A DNA stretch of 64,000 nt from NCBI GenBank assembly GCA_003999685.1, contig CP021228.1, positions 1,116,001 through 1,180,000 of the forward strand. Direction: 5' to 3'. Shown here piece after piece: positions 50,961-61,326 of the stretch; within the stretch, counting starts at the first letter, position 1; every line of letters begins with the position of its first letter. The notes under the pieces were generated by a model. The model had not been told where the DNA came from. It did not search any database and worked only from the letters and a program-made list of their open reading frames with translations. Both the position numbers and the translations under genes were made by a program. The DNA comes from Taiwanofungus camphoratus (Eukaryota > Basidiomycota > Agaricomycetes > Polyporales > Taiwanofungaceae).

Positions 50961-51547
50961 TGTTACAAGGTGATACTGGTGCGGGCGTACATTTCATTTT
51001 CTCTTTACTCATTGGACTAGCGGGTCATGTACACTTACAATTACCACCATCATTCCAGACAGGCTGTCCATCACCCACTTAGTTATGGACCGTTACTCAG
51101 AGAGGGCCATCCGGGCCTCTGACACAGGGACACTTAGTAGATACAGATACCTGTGGGGGTGAGGGCCGGCTTGCCCTAGACCCACCATAGTACTTAAGGG
51201 GCTGACTCACTGTGGAGTACCCCAATCTTGTCCTCCTGTTTGTCACCATAGGTTACACTTCAATAGCCTTAGTTTCACTATGTACTTGGACACTGTCATT
51301 GTCCTTGTACTTTGTATATACCTTCGTCTATTCAGCGGGTCTTCTCAGACCATCTATTTTCTTGTGACTACACTCGGACTTAGACGACACAACTTAGCCC
51401 ACAACTCTCTCGAGACCGTTGGGCTAACGGTTGAAGACTTAGGCGCATACTCATCGTCAGCCAGACTGACTCCTCATATACATGCCCGACTACTCAATGA
51501 CTCACCATCACTAGTAGTCGCTTACGGGCATAGACACCCCCATAACA
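50961..51547 (+). repeat. 3' LTR, family B
   Basis: 587 bp; shorter than and diverged from the 5' copy. Flanking bases (AAGAC on the right) do not match the left flank of the 5' LTR (GCAGC). Confidence 0.88.
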
Positions 51548-53114
51548 AAGACCTACAAAGTCTTGCGATGTGGTCCAAAGTGCTTCGAAGTTCTGCAATG
51601 TAGTGCAAAGTCTGTAGAAGGATTTGGAAGGAAGATAGAAGTGTAGGGCTGAGATAGGAGGTGAGGAATAGTGTGTAAGGAAGTGAGATGGAGCACAAAG
51701 GGTAATGAAATGGACGGAAAGACTTCCTAAAGCCTTACAAGCTAGCCATAATTAGCTAAACTTTGAAGAACTTCGGATAATTGTAGAAGGGAATAGGGGA
51801 AATAGAAGGGAGATAGGGAGTATATAGGAGGGCTGGAAGGTGATATAGGGGGTGTGTAGACTGTTGTAGAAGGTTACAAGGTTACAAGGGATGATAAGGG
51901 AGCTGCTAAGCATAGTACATGTTTCAAAGGGTTTAGACATGTGGTGGAGAGATAGGGATAAGATCAGAGATTATAGGGCAAGGGATAGAATGTAGGAGAA
52001 TGTAGTAATGATGCAACATGAGCCTGTGGAGTATAACTAAGGTGGAGGCACATCAGATAGGGGAGTTGGATGAATATGTGTAGTGTATGAAGTCATGGTG
52101 ACTTCACGGATCATAGGATGTAGTTTGAGAGCATAGATGTAGTCGTAGGGGTTTTTGCAAGCATAGTCATAGTTATCTGAGCTGAGGCGAAATGTAGATG
52201 AGGGACTTAGAGGCTTAGAAGGTTCCTAAGGCTTCTATTCTCAGTGCACTATGAGATTGTAGCTGTAAAGAGGCTAGTATTCTCAAGTGGGGGAATAGTG
52301 TGTCCCAAGGGGTCTCTGTTATACATAGTAGGATACATCTGACTAAATAGGAGAAGGTGAGATGAACTATCTTATGCAAAGTGGTATCTACAAGTCCAAA
52401 ATGTGTACTAAACGCATGTGAACTCCAAAGTGACCATAAGGGGGATAGGAACTAATTAGGTACTGAAACAGAGGAACTGTGTACAGTAGAAATGTTTCCA
52501 AGATCAAACATGAGGGCAGGATGATTATCAGAAAGCAGGCATGCACAGTGATCAGCTATCATAGTGTGCTAAGGGCATATGAAGTTTCTACCAGTGAGAC
52601 TTGGCCAAATCAGGGTAGGAGGTGTCCTAAATGGATAGGGGATCATATGGGCACATCATAGAAGGACCTTATGGTGTGAAATCGAGACCCAGGGAGTGCA
52701 CAAGGCTTCCTAAGTCCAGACTTCAGAACTTCAGACCACTTCAGAGACTATCAGAGATGTGTACAGCCACCAAAGGGATCAGAGGGACTTAGCTAACATT
52801 CCTAAGTTAGGAGGCTCTTGAATGATGCAGGATAAGTGGTCTGGGCTATTTGGGACAGTGTAGGAGGTGCAGCAAGGTCTGATAGTGACTATAGCACAGT
52901 TTAGGGACATAGCAGCTGAGACTAGGAGCTTCAGAGATGTTTGCAGTGACTTTGGAGGACTTTGAAGACTTTGGAGGTGTTTAGAGGGTTCAGGATGCAA
53001 TAGGAGGACTCTCCTAGATATCATAGGCTTCAAGAGGGTCATAGGTAGCTCTGTAGGTGATTAAGAAGCTTCTAAAATCACAATTTGAGGCTCAGGAGGC
53101 TTCGGGACTCATCA
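51548..53114 (-). repeat. Very old reversed family A LTR fragment, CpG-depleted
   Basis: Reads as a diverged reverse complement of the family A LTR, clearest at 52290-52480 and at its right end, which closes with GGGACTCATCA (complement of the LTR start). Nearly every CpG of the young copies is TG or CA here. Its left end is lost against the family B LTR. Confidence 0.75.
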
Positions 53115-54066
53115 ACACATCATCGGTGGCCAGTAATAAGTGCCAGACCCTTCTAGGCCCTGCACAGTGCTCTAGCTCACCACTGACAGACTCAGTCACA
53201 CTTTTGATGTCACTTGAGACCACTTGATGCAGTTGTCATGACCAGTACTCCTCTGTGAAATCCTCCGATGTCTTCAACATGTGCTACAGCCACTTCAATA
53301 GAATGGCCTGAGCTTCTGGCATGCCACTGCCACTCCCCACAAATGACACAACAGCTCTAAGTTGCTATTCTCACACATGACCGGTGTCACACCACTCCAA
53401 TACTCTTTGATTGTTTATGACGAGCCACTTGATGACCTTGGCCACACTGTGGCAGGAGTCTTGCCACAAACTAACCCTTGTATGCTTGCATTGTCTTAAC
53501 CTGCTCTATGACATTACTATAGTAGATTTCTGCAATAAGAGCCACTTAGTAGATTATAGTCTCAATGTAGTTAGGATGCCACTCATACTATGCCACTCCA
53601 TACAAGTCTTGCTTTCTTCTAGTGGTAGTATAAACATAGTGCCCTAACTTCAAAAAATGGAAGTTCCTTTCCCCTCAAGAAGAGCACTTTGACTAAGCCC
53701 TCTACTACAATCTACTGTGTTCTATCCATCTTCGATTATGCTCAAAGAGTTGCATTATCTTCTGCCTTCTACAGTTCTTGAAGGGTTGCATTCTTGTCCA
53801 CCTTCGACTCTGTCGAAGGGTTGCATTACAAGCTAAGTTCTCATTCCTAGTCTATCCTACCACAGTACAGTATAGTAGTGCTTTGAAGCTACATTGAGCA
53901 GTCACAACACATGTCGTAGGACATCAAACACCTTAGAAGGCATTTCTCAAGTAGTTTGATCTCAGGAACCCCTGCCACTGACTCCTCCTTGCACTTAACA
54001 CAGTTCTATAGCCCCTCTAGCTTCTCTAGATCGTACCCAGTAGGGGTTGGAGTGTTATAGTTCATA
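53115..54066. other. Decayed repeat-like DNA, nothing identified
   Basis: CpG-poor. A loose threefold repeat around GAAGGGTTGCATT occurs at 53750-53830. No coding motif seen. Confidence 0.4.
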
Positions 54067-55364
54067 TCACTGGCCAAAGTGCGAGCATGCCTGCTTATCC
54101 CAGAGGTAAACGCACCAGAATGTGCACTTGCACACTTCATCCTTGATTGTGTTGAACACATCACAGTTGTCCACAGACTGGTGCAGCCCCATATCCAGTG
54201 ACAGTGTGACTGCCTCCACCAGCAGCACAAATGCCTGTGAGAGCTCCCTGAGCCCGATGGCATACACACCCATGAGCAGCACAGACTGCAAGGTGTATAT
54301 TGTGGGCCGATGGGCACTCAGTAGTGTGCACAGGTGCCCAAATAGCTCAAACCACTGCATCCTCATGCTGTTCCCATCATTTGGGTTGGCATGCACCTGC
54401 AGGTCACTCTGGCTGGTCCATGGCTGCAGTGGGGATAACAGCAGGTGCTCAACAAGCAGGTCAAGCAGAGAGAGGCCGGACATCTCACCCTGCCAGTGGG
54501 TGTAGCCCTCATCATCAAAGTACAGGTATAAGGATGCAGGGGTGATGCAGGCAGTGTCCTCTGAGAGGAGCTCGGTGGAGGAGTGGTGGGTAGGGGGAAA
54601 GCCTGGGGTGGGACTTGCTATGGGAGAGGACAGTTTGACAGGCCTGAAGAACATCGAGAGGTTCATGAGGGGGTAGGTGTTGAGTGATGGTGGGGGTATG
54701 GCAGTGGGGAAAGTATGTGTTGACAAGGCAAAGGATGCATGAGGGTTGGAGAAGGGATTGATGGGGGACTGGGGGATGCTGCTGCCCATGTGCCAGTGGT
54801 GAAGATGGTGAGGGGGATGGCTTGTATGAGGGTTTCTAGGTGGTGCATGTGGTCCTTGAGGGTGGTGGCACATCTGGTAAGGGACATCAGCATTGAACAT
54901 ATGAGCAGGATGGGCATGAAGATGGTACTGTGTCCATCCTAGTGCTTACTTTGACTTGTGTGGATGCATGCACTTGCCAGGCTCCTCAAAGGTGCACGCT
55001 GAGTTGGATGTCAGACATGACTGGCATGGGTGGCCCTCATTGCACTTGATCTGCCACCATCTACATAAAACACACAACATGCATCAGCCCCTTGCTCCAG
55101 CTTGCACACACAATAACACTGCAATGCTCACTGAGAATGGTCACAGGCCCTGTAGCAGCCCAGGTCAGATCAGTGCAATTGCTGAGAACAGCTGCAAGAA
55201 GGGGAGCATGTGCACCTGCTCAGCTTGAACCATTGCTCCTTCAGCATCAAGGTGCTACTCCCCCCAACACCTTCACCTCCACCTGCTCCCACACTTGCAC
55301 TCACACTCACACTTGCACTTATTGAGGGCTTCACCTCAGCCAACACATTGTCTGTGCTTGCCAT
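54067..55364 (-). pseudogene. Zn2Cys6 transcription factor, decayed
   Basis: Remains of a fungal binuclear-cluster regulator, nuclear when functional. Near 55020-54950 the second half of the zinc cluster is readable (KCNEGHPCQSCLTSNSAC, C-x5-C-x2-C-x6-C) followed by a HPHKSK basic tail. Next comes a coiled-coil linker (LTRCATTLKDHMHHLETLI), and then the fungal-specific transcription factor domain with DDEGYTHWQGEMSGLSLLDL, MQWFELFGHL, YTLQSVLLMGVYAIGLREL, SQAFVLLVEAVTLSLDMGLH and CTFWCVYLWDKQA. The coil and the domain are in different frames, so there is at least one frameshift, the middle of the domain is shorter than in relatives, and the gene stops abruptly after HFG. Many family Arg codons appear as Cys, His or Gln (CG to TG or CA). 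The family resembles XlnR-like and related regulators of Agaricomycetes. Confidence 0.7.
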
Positions 55365-55504
55365 GGTTGGTGGGTGATCAATGGTACTATTTTGGCTGAC
55401 AACATTGTGAGAAATGTTCTGGACAGTGAGCGTGTTAAGGTGCCATCACATGATCTTGGCTCTACTGGCTACAGTCGACTGCAAAGTTGCAGCTACAACT
55501 TTAG

Positions 55505-56240
55505 TTGGCACAGGCAGAGCTGGTTATTGACATAGCTGAAGCAAGCCGAGTCATGACTTTCATTGGCTCAGCTTGCAGCTATCAGCCAACTTCAAGCCAG
55601 AGCTGTGGCAACACTACTTCCATCCACCACCAGAGTGGACAGGTGCCACTGGGCAGGTCTACAAGTGCTTCTGCAACAGGAGATGGATCTCAGAAAAGGT
55701 CAGGCCAACAATGCCCTTCATCAGATCTGGATCACCATCAGACAAAAGTCTTTCTTGTTCTGCACCAAGGTGTACAATGCCAAGTCCCAGCAGAGGAAGA
55801 CCAGGGCATGGCAGGATGTCAACATCATAGACAAAACCCTGCAGCATCATGCCAGGGTGTACAGCAAGGCCCAGAAGGCCCTGGTGTTTCTTGAGGCCCC
55901 AGCTGACCTCCTGGCCAAGTATCAGGTTCTGCACAAAGAGCACCTGAAGGTGAGCACTGCAGTGGCAGATTCCAATAAGAGGGGAGAAAGGGGGGCATCT
56001 CTTCCATGGTTCTGGACCATGGATATTTAAGGGGAAAGTGACACAGACTCATATATGCAGGAATGTGAGTGCCATCACCCCTTGAACTGTGTCTCATAAA
56101 TGGCTGACATCGGGGGTGACAGTTTATAAGGTAAATTGGTTTAGGGCAAAGTCCAGGTATGACAGAGTGGTGGAAGAAGAGAAGCAGCTGAGATATGAGA
56201 TGAGGTTTGCTGCCAACTACTTTGCCCACCAGAGTGAGAT
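55505..56240 (+). pseudogene. KDZ-family transposase, C-terminal remnant
   Basis: Plus-strand frames show the tail of Kyakuja-Dileera-Zisupton transposases as I remember them from mushroom genomes: a helical region with ALHQIWITIRQKSFLF, AWQDVNIIDKTLQHHARVYS, YQVLHKEHLKVSTAVADSNK, the ASLPWFWTMDI block, then, after a break, VYKVNWFRAKSRYDRVVEEE and FAANYFAHQSEMW. The catalytic N-terminal two-thirds is not present in the window. At least one frameshift separates the two blocks. The DNA is almost free of CpG. The neighbouring TET/JBP-like gene supports the assignment, since the two gene types are known to be linked in fungal genomes. The name rests on recalled motif similarity, not a search. 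Confidence 0.62.
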
Positions 56241-56258
56241 GTGGGTGAGGCTCATCTT

Positions 56259-56391
56259 TTCTGCCAGCACTGCACCTTTTACTGCCAGCACTGTTACTTC
56301 AACCATTGGAACTGCATCTTGGACTGCTGGCACTGCTACTTTGACTGCACTGCAACTTTGACTGCTGGGACTGTCACTGTGACATCTGCAC
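56259..56391. repeat. Imperfect short tandem repeat
   Basis: Runs of CTGCCAGCACTG / ACTGCTGGCACTGCTAC-like units directly after the KDZ remnant. Confidence 0.6.
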
Positions 56392-56462
56392 AACAGTTCA
56401 AGCTTTCAGAAAGGAAATTGATATCATTTTGTGTACAAGCTACAGATAAATTCACATGACAA

Positions 56463-57418
56463 CTACAGAAGCACAGGCTCCTTCTCCAGGTCCCATATCT
56501 TGGCAATGATGTCAATCTTCCTGAGCATATTGACCCTCACCCCAATCTCATACTCCAGCTGCTGATTCACATGCAGCATGTGGGCCTGCACTCTCTCCAA
56601 GTACTTCACAATGGACCTATCCATCTGGGCAGGCAACTTCTCTGCCAACTCCTCCAGATTGGGCCCCTCATATGCTGGAACAGCCAAGACAGCAGAATGT
56701 TGCTGCTCCTCTATATGGGCTCTCCATTCATTGATCTGTGTGGTCTGGTTCAAGATGGAAGGGGACAAGAGGTGTTTAGAGAGTACTCACCTTTCTCTTC
56801 ATGCCCCTCACATTAGCCTCAGCATTCATCTTGTGCTTGAGGGCAAACACCATCTCTTGCCTCAGATACCTGTCATTGCCCTGAAAGATCTGCTGGGACC
56901 TGGGGCATTGCACAGCTCGAGGTTGGGATGTGACCTGGATTTTTCAAGAGCAGGAGGCTGGAGATCCTCTGATGGGGTCTGGATCTCAGTGGGCCCTGTG
57001 TCCACCACACTCTCAGACTCTCTGGGCAGTGGTGGAGCCAGCTGGGTCTATGGAGGATCAGATCATGAACTGCAGGCAATGAAAGAGTTTAGGATGACAC
57101 TCACCTGATGGAGAAGCCCCTGCATATCACTCTTCACCAAGTCCTCAAGGCTGGGGGGGATGTGGAGGTCCAAGCCTGCAATGGCCCTCAGGCCAATGGT
57201 CATGGCAGCCTGGATCTGCAAATGGGGAAGTGGGCTTCTTAGTACCCCCTGGAAATGACACCAAGGGTCCATCATGTACTCACCACTCCCTTGGCCATGA
57301 CCATCTGCACCTCTGCATCCTCAGAAAAGGTGTTGGCCCTCATGATTTGCAGATGAACAGGAAGGACCAGGTGTGTCTCCATAGAGTCAAGCAGAGAAAT
57401 GGTAGCAGCAGAGGCCAT
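56463..57418 (-). CDS. Hypothetical coiled-coil protein beside the KDZ remnant
   Basis: Minus-strand gene model starting at 57418 (MASAATISLLDSMETHLVLP). Exon 1 57418-57284 and exon 2 57215-57105 splice cleanly in phase 0 with GTGAGT donors. A third exon begins near 57049 (TQLAPPLPRESESVVDTGPT) and a further one carries LRQEMVFALKHKMNAEANV and ends with a GTGAGT donor. The last exon, from about 56743 to 56463, reads TTQINEWRAHIEEQQHSA, ELAEKLPAQMDRSIVKYLER and VNMLRKIDIIAKIWDLEKE. The exon 3-4 junction near 56900 is unresolved. The product looks like a helical, coiled-coil protein with a Pro/Ser-rich linker. I do not recognise a domain. Several donors are intact although the surrounding DNA has lost its CpG, so it could be a passenger of the KDZ/TET-like neighbourhood or a decayed gene. 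Confidence 0.45.
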
Positions 57419-57639
57419 TGAGGTTGCAGAGATATTATAAACAGGAAGGTGAATGAGATGGAGGTGGAGAGGCTGATATCAGATGCATCATCTCAACCTT
57501 AGAGGTCACATGACATGCCACTGATGGACTAAAGATCAGCATCTCTACCCATGGGCATGGCAATCACAGATGCTGGACAAGTCACAAAATTTCACATTTA
57601 TGAGGTCTATCAAACTCATTGATTGATTGCAGCACTGGC

Positions 57640-58010
57640 AGCAAAAGGTGCACCAATGGAGACAAGTGCAGTGCTGGTGGGCAGAGGTCTGGCACTGGAA
57701 GGAAAAGGTATGGCACCATTGGGTCAGATCCAATGCCAGTTGGCAGTGGGCAGAGGAATGGTGCTATCAGGTCAGGTCTGGCACCAGTTGGCAGAGGAAT
57801 GGTGCTGTCGAGCAGAGGAATGGCACCATCAGACAGAGGAATGGCACTGTCAGGTGCAGCATCAGAAGGAAGAGGTCTGGCACCAGTGGGCAGATGTCCA
57901 GTGTCATCAGGTTTGGTGCAGCACCAGTAGGAAGAGGTATGGTGTTGTCAGGTCAGATCTGGCACCATCAGGTCAGGTCCAATGCTGGTGGGCAGAGGGG
58001 TGGTGGATGG
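57640..58010. repeat. Degenerate minisatellite, unit about 22 bp
   Basis: Repeated variants of GGCAGAGGAATGGCACCATC and GGTCAGGTCTGGCACCAG, in irregular order, about 370 bases. Lies upstream of the coiled-coil gene and downstream of the TET/JBP-like gene. Confidence 0.8.
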
Positions 58011-58085
58011 AGTCCATTGATGTCTCAAAGCTTGGTCATTTGATCAATGCCTGAGAGTGTGTGCATGTCAAGTTATATAGCCCAA

Positions 58086-59450
58086 TCAGTCATATGTATC
58101 TACACTCATCCAACCAGCCAATGGCACCTCTGCTCTCTCATGTATCTTGGTCCTCATATAGTAGGCTAGACATATCCTCTCCTCCTCCTTCCTCACCACC
58201 CTGTGCAAAATGGTCTTCTTAGACAGGGCCATGATGGTCTCACTAGGATAGGCCAGTCTCATCCCCACCCCCTTCAGATTCAAGGTCAAATCTTGGGAGT
58301 TCCCAATAGTCATCAAGATATCATACCAGCATGCCATGGCCTTCCAGTCCCTGTGACTAGGATTTTCCCTGTTGGCAATGAAGCTCATGGCATTGAAGGG
58401 GGAATGCTGTTTCTTCAGCACCTAATCCACCTCTGAAAGCCATTGCATCCCTCTCAATGAGGCCATGCCAGACCTGTAAAGCTCAGGGTGAATGATGCTC
58501 ATTATTCCCCCTATCAACGCAGAGGTCTCCCTCATCCTCTGTAGTCATACCCTGCTCACAGAGTCTGGCTTCTTCAGCACACTGCAAACCTCTGGATTGA
58601 AATTCATGCTCTGGATGTTGACCTCATGTCAGAACTGGTGTGAGCATGAAATCCCTTGTCACTCACCTCATGTCCTTGTTGAAACCATGCTAGGGACAGG
58701 TTGATGCATTCAGGGAGGAACTGCTCACACTGTTCTCCATCCATGTAATACTCAGACTTGATCCTCCAGTTGCCTTCCGTCTTGGGATGATGGGATTTCA
58801 ACACCTGATTCAGCATCACTGAATCATCCCATATCTGGTGCTGATCATCTCAAACATCATGCTCATCATCACAAGCAAAAATTAGGTCAAACTCACCTGA
58901 TGCTCTGGGCTCAACACATCAGGTAAATGCCATACCAGAATCTTTTCATGCTGATCCACCACAGTCACTGGGGTTTTGATGACTGGCATGGGATCATCAA
59001 ACAATGGAGAGAACTGTTCAGAGATTCTGGCCTCCTGAGCCTTGTTGAACCCAGAGATTTGAGGGGTCAGCTGTTCAACATAGACTCTAATGTCCCAGGG
59101 CACTGTCACTGCTCAATCATGCAAGATCAGCAATGGGGACATCAAAACAATTGTCTCTGGCTCACAGTGGGTCATATAGGCTTCTGCCATCTTGACAGAT
59201 ATCTGATAGGCATTTTGAACAAACTTCAATAAGAAGCTCAAGCTGGGGTATATAGAAGAGGAAGGTGGAGGGGGATCAGGGGACATTTGAGACAGGTGAT
59301 GCAAGAAAAGTTGGTGAAGGTAAGATGCCACATTCTCAGTATATTCAAAATGATTGGCCATAGGTGTGCTTATGACAGTTTCATTCAAAACCAAAGGTAA
59401 TGAGTCTGGGGTAGAGTTGGGATTGACAAGTGGAAAAAAAATGAATAACA
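58086..59450 (-). pseudogene. TET/JBP-like 2OG-Fe(II) dioxygenase, decayed
   Basis: Resembles the fungal TET/JBP-like 2-oxoglutarate/iron dioxygenases, whose active members oxidise 5-methylcytosine in DNA. Minus-strand blocks in order: FLLKFVQNAYQISVKMAEAY (59.25-59.15 kb); FNKAQEARISEQFSPLFDDP, PVTVVDQHEKILVWHLPDVL (59.1-58.9 kb); INLSLAWFQQGHE (58.7 kb); IHPELYRSGMASLREMQWL; then FNAMSFIANRENPSHRDWKA with the iron-binding HxD (HRD), CWYDILMTIG, VGMRLAYPSET, a distal histidine in TILHRVV and the 2OG-side RICLAYYMR. The core metal ligands are thus still present. Exons are joined by recognisable GT donors (after SPEHQ and QQGHE), but at least two in-frame stops lie in the last exon (after DSVSRV and after LSEVD), so it is probably dead. 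CpG is nearly absent. Family assignment is from memory of motif order; an unrelated 2OG oxygenase of the same superfamily is the alternative. Confidence 0.62.
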
Positions 59451-59576
59451 TGGACCAAATGCATGTATACAGTGACAAACAATATGACAATGACTGTGAA
59501 TGAAAGCCAATATGAAATATATGTATGTAATATACAAAATCAGCAAAACATGGGCAGAAACAGGTTAAACCCAGTT

Positions 59577-59720
59577 CAGCTGACCCACTCTTGTCTGACC
59601 CATTGCACCAGGTTGGGCCTATTGCCGACCAACCCATTGCAGCATGCTGGTTCCATTGTCAGCCAATCCATTACCACAGACTGATATCCTGCCAGGCTGA
59701 CCTGTTGCAACAGGGCTTTC
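59577..59720. repeat. Diverged relative of the 34-bp minisatellite
   Basis: Repeats of GACCCATTGCA..GGTTGG..ATTGCCGACCAACCCATTGCAG resemble units at 42905-43215, with most CpG lost. Lies upstream of the TET/JBP-like gene, as the main array lies beside the fragment at 42600-42890. Confidence 0.65.
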
Positions 59721-61326
59721 TTACTGGATTGTGTGCATTCCAAACCTCTTTCCTTTCAAGCAGTGAGCCCAATGACATGTGCAATATGCAGTTGAACTTC
59801 TGGAGGCATGATTATGCCATTGTAGCCCATCTCCTTTGCCCTGTCAACATAGAACTGGAGAGTAAAGAAAGCTCCAAACAACATGCAAACTGCCCCTATG
59901 GAGTATTTTCTGCATAGATTAGTGTTGCCACAGCTTAGCTGCAGCTAAAAAACAGAAATGTTTATAGCTTTATTGATCTAGAAGCTTAGAATATAAAATT
60001 AACATGCAATTATAATATTTTTTACCTGAGAAGTCCATTGGTAACATCCTCATATCATAACTCTCAATAATTCTTTCACAATATGAGAATTTTGTGTATG
60101 ACTAGTCAGCTTATCAGTCATGACTTGACAATCAGCTAAATTCAGATATCTCAAGAACTTTTGCAGCTATTAACATGATTGTTGGCTCAAAATGAAGCTA
60201 TAAATAAGGGCTATTAAAACATAGCAACATGTGTTCAGGTATATCATAAGCTGCACAAGCTAGAGACAACATTCTGAAATGAGCAGTTAAAGCTGCAGCA
60301 ACACTAGCATAGATGAAGTGACTGATTTCCACATTGCTAGACCCATTAGTATGGAATTTATCTGTCACAAAACTTGGATGGCTGCATACCAAAAACAATC
60401 ATAATCTCAAGATCAATATATATACCCCTTGACAGGGTGCCCATTTAGACTTGAGCTTCACACTTGTCTTTATGGCCACAGGAAGGATCATCAGACTGAC
60501 AGCTGGGTGGGTACTGTGCAGACATGAAGCCAGCAAGTGTGATAACTGCAAGTACGATTGTATTGATGATGAAATGCATGGTACAGGAAAGATGGGCAGA
60601 GGAGAATCCAAGGGCTTTGAACAGTGATTTATTATAGCCACTATTGAGATAAGCGAGCAGAGAGCAATCATTCTCCTGTCAACTCTGCCTCCTATATCAC
60701 ATCAACCCATATGTGTGCAAATGATTCAGCTGGCCACAGAGTCAGATGATACTTATGGTCACTGTGTTGAAAGCCTGATTGGGTGCTGAGTACCAGTCTA
60801 AGATGAGCAAACATGTCCAGTGATCCTCTTGAAAGTGACATATGTTTGTGAAAGACTCGATAGAGCTGCAGTGGCACCTCATTGTTCTGATGAAAGATGG
60901 TCTAGCTTCAAGTTTTCAAGTAGAACAAGGTTGTGGGCACAGTGGACCAACTTCAACTTTTCAAGTGTTTAAGTGCTCGAGCTCAAGTCGATTTGGGCAC
61001 CAAGTCCTAGTATAGTTGCGATGGCAACCAGCGCTAACTACTATGATGGAACAGGATGTAGCAAGTTACTGGCACCACCATATACGCTGTCAGAGCAGAT
61101 GATAGAGACCTATACTACTGACTCAGGTTTGACCATCTTTCAAGCTCACCATCTGACCGTCCATGCTCTTGGATAGTTGAACATAGTTCACCCTGTTCTG
61201 CCTAATTTTCTTCATCAAGCTGTGTTGCGTGAAGAATGCATGTCAATGATCGCCGCATGCAAATGCTGACAAAAGGAAATGTACTGATAAGATATGGAAA
61301 TTTGGCACAACATGGTTGTTAAATGC
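59721..61326. other. AT-rich intergenic DNA
   Basis: Apart from the small peptide frame, nothing recognised. CpG is scarce up to about 60.9 kb and returns near 61 kb, close to the ferric reductase start. Confidence 0.45.
60445..60579 (-). CDS. Possible small secreted cysteine-containing peptide (44 aa)
   Basis: Starts at 60579 with MHFIINTIVLAVITLAGFMS, a good signal peptide with a likely cleavage after FMSA, leaving about 23 residues (QYPPSCQSDDPSCGHKDKCE...) with three cysteines. Size and layout fit fungal small secreted proteins. No second exon could be set, and a one-base shift would extend it with KSKWAPCQ, adding a fourth cysteine, so the present frame may be truncated. It lies in CpG-poor DNA without an obvious partner. 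Short length makes chance a real alternative. Confidence 0.4.
   Translation of the reverse strand: MHFIINTIVLAVITLAGFMSAQYPPSCQSDDPSCGHKDKCEAQV

Larger units (their letters stand above)
43251..51547 (+). mobile_element. Ty3/Gypsy chromodomain-type LTR retroelement (family B), old and broken
   Basis: LTRs at 43251-43864 and 50961-51547 begin TGTTACAAGG and end CCCATAACA; a polypurine run (GAGAGGGGGG) precedes the 3' LTR. Internal order: shortened Gag with zinc knuckle, protease, RT, RNase H, integrase, chromodomain, then an extra region. A solo family A LTR (48731-50369) is inserted near its 3' end. Roughly ten breaks are apparent, and the Gag region is much shorter than usual. The LTRs have diverged clearly from each other and no matching target-site duplication is visible, so it is old or recombinant. 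Confidence 0.88.

Noticed and set aside
54122-54545. Plus-strand Ser/Trp-rich frames across the Zn2Cys6 gene
   Set aside because: Antisense shadows; the minus strand carries recognisable transcription-factor blocks.
60399-60671. 90-codon minus-strand hydrophobic frame
   Set aside because: Overlaps the 44-residue secreted-peptide frame, which has the better signal peptide and cysteine pattern.
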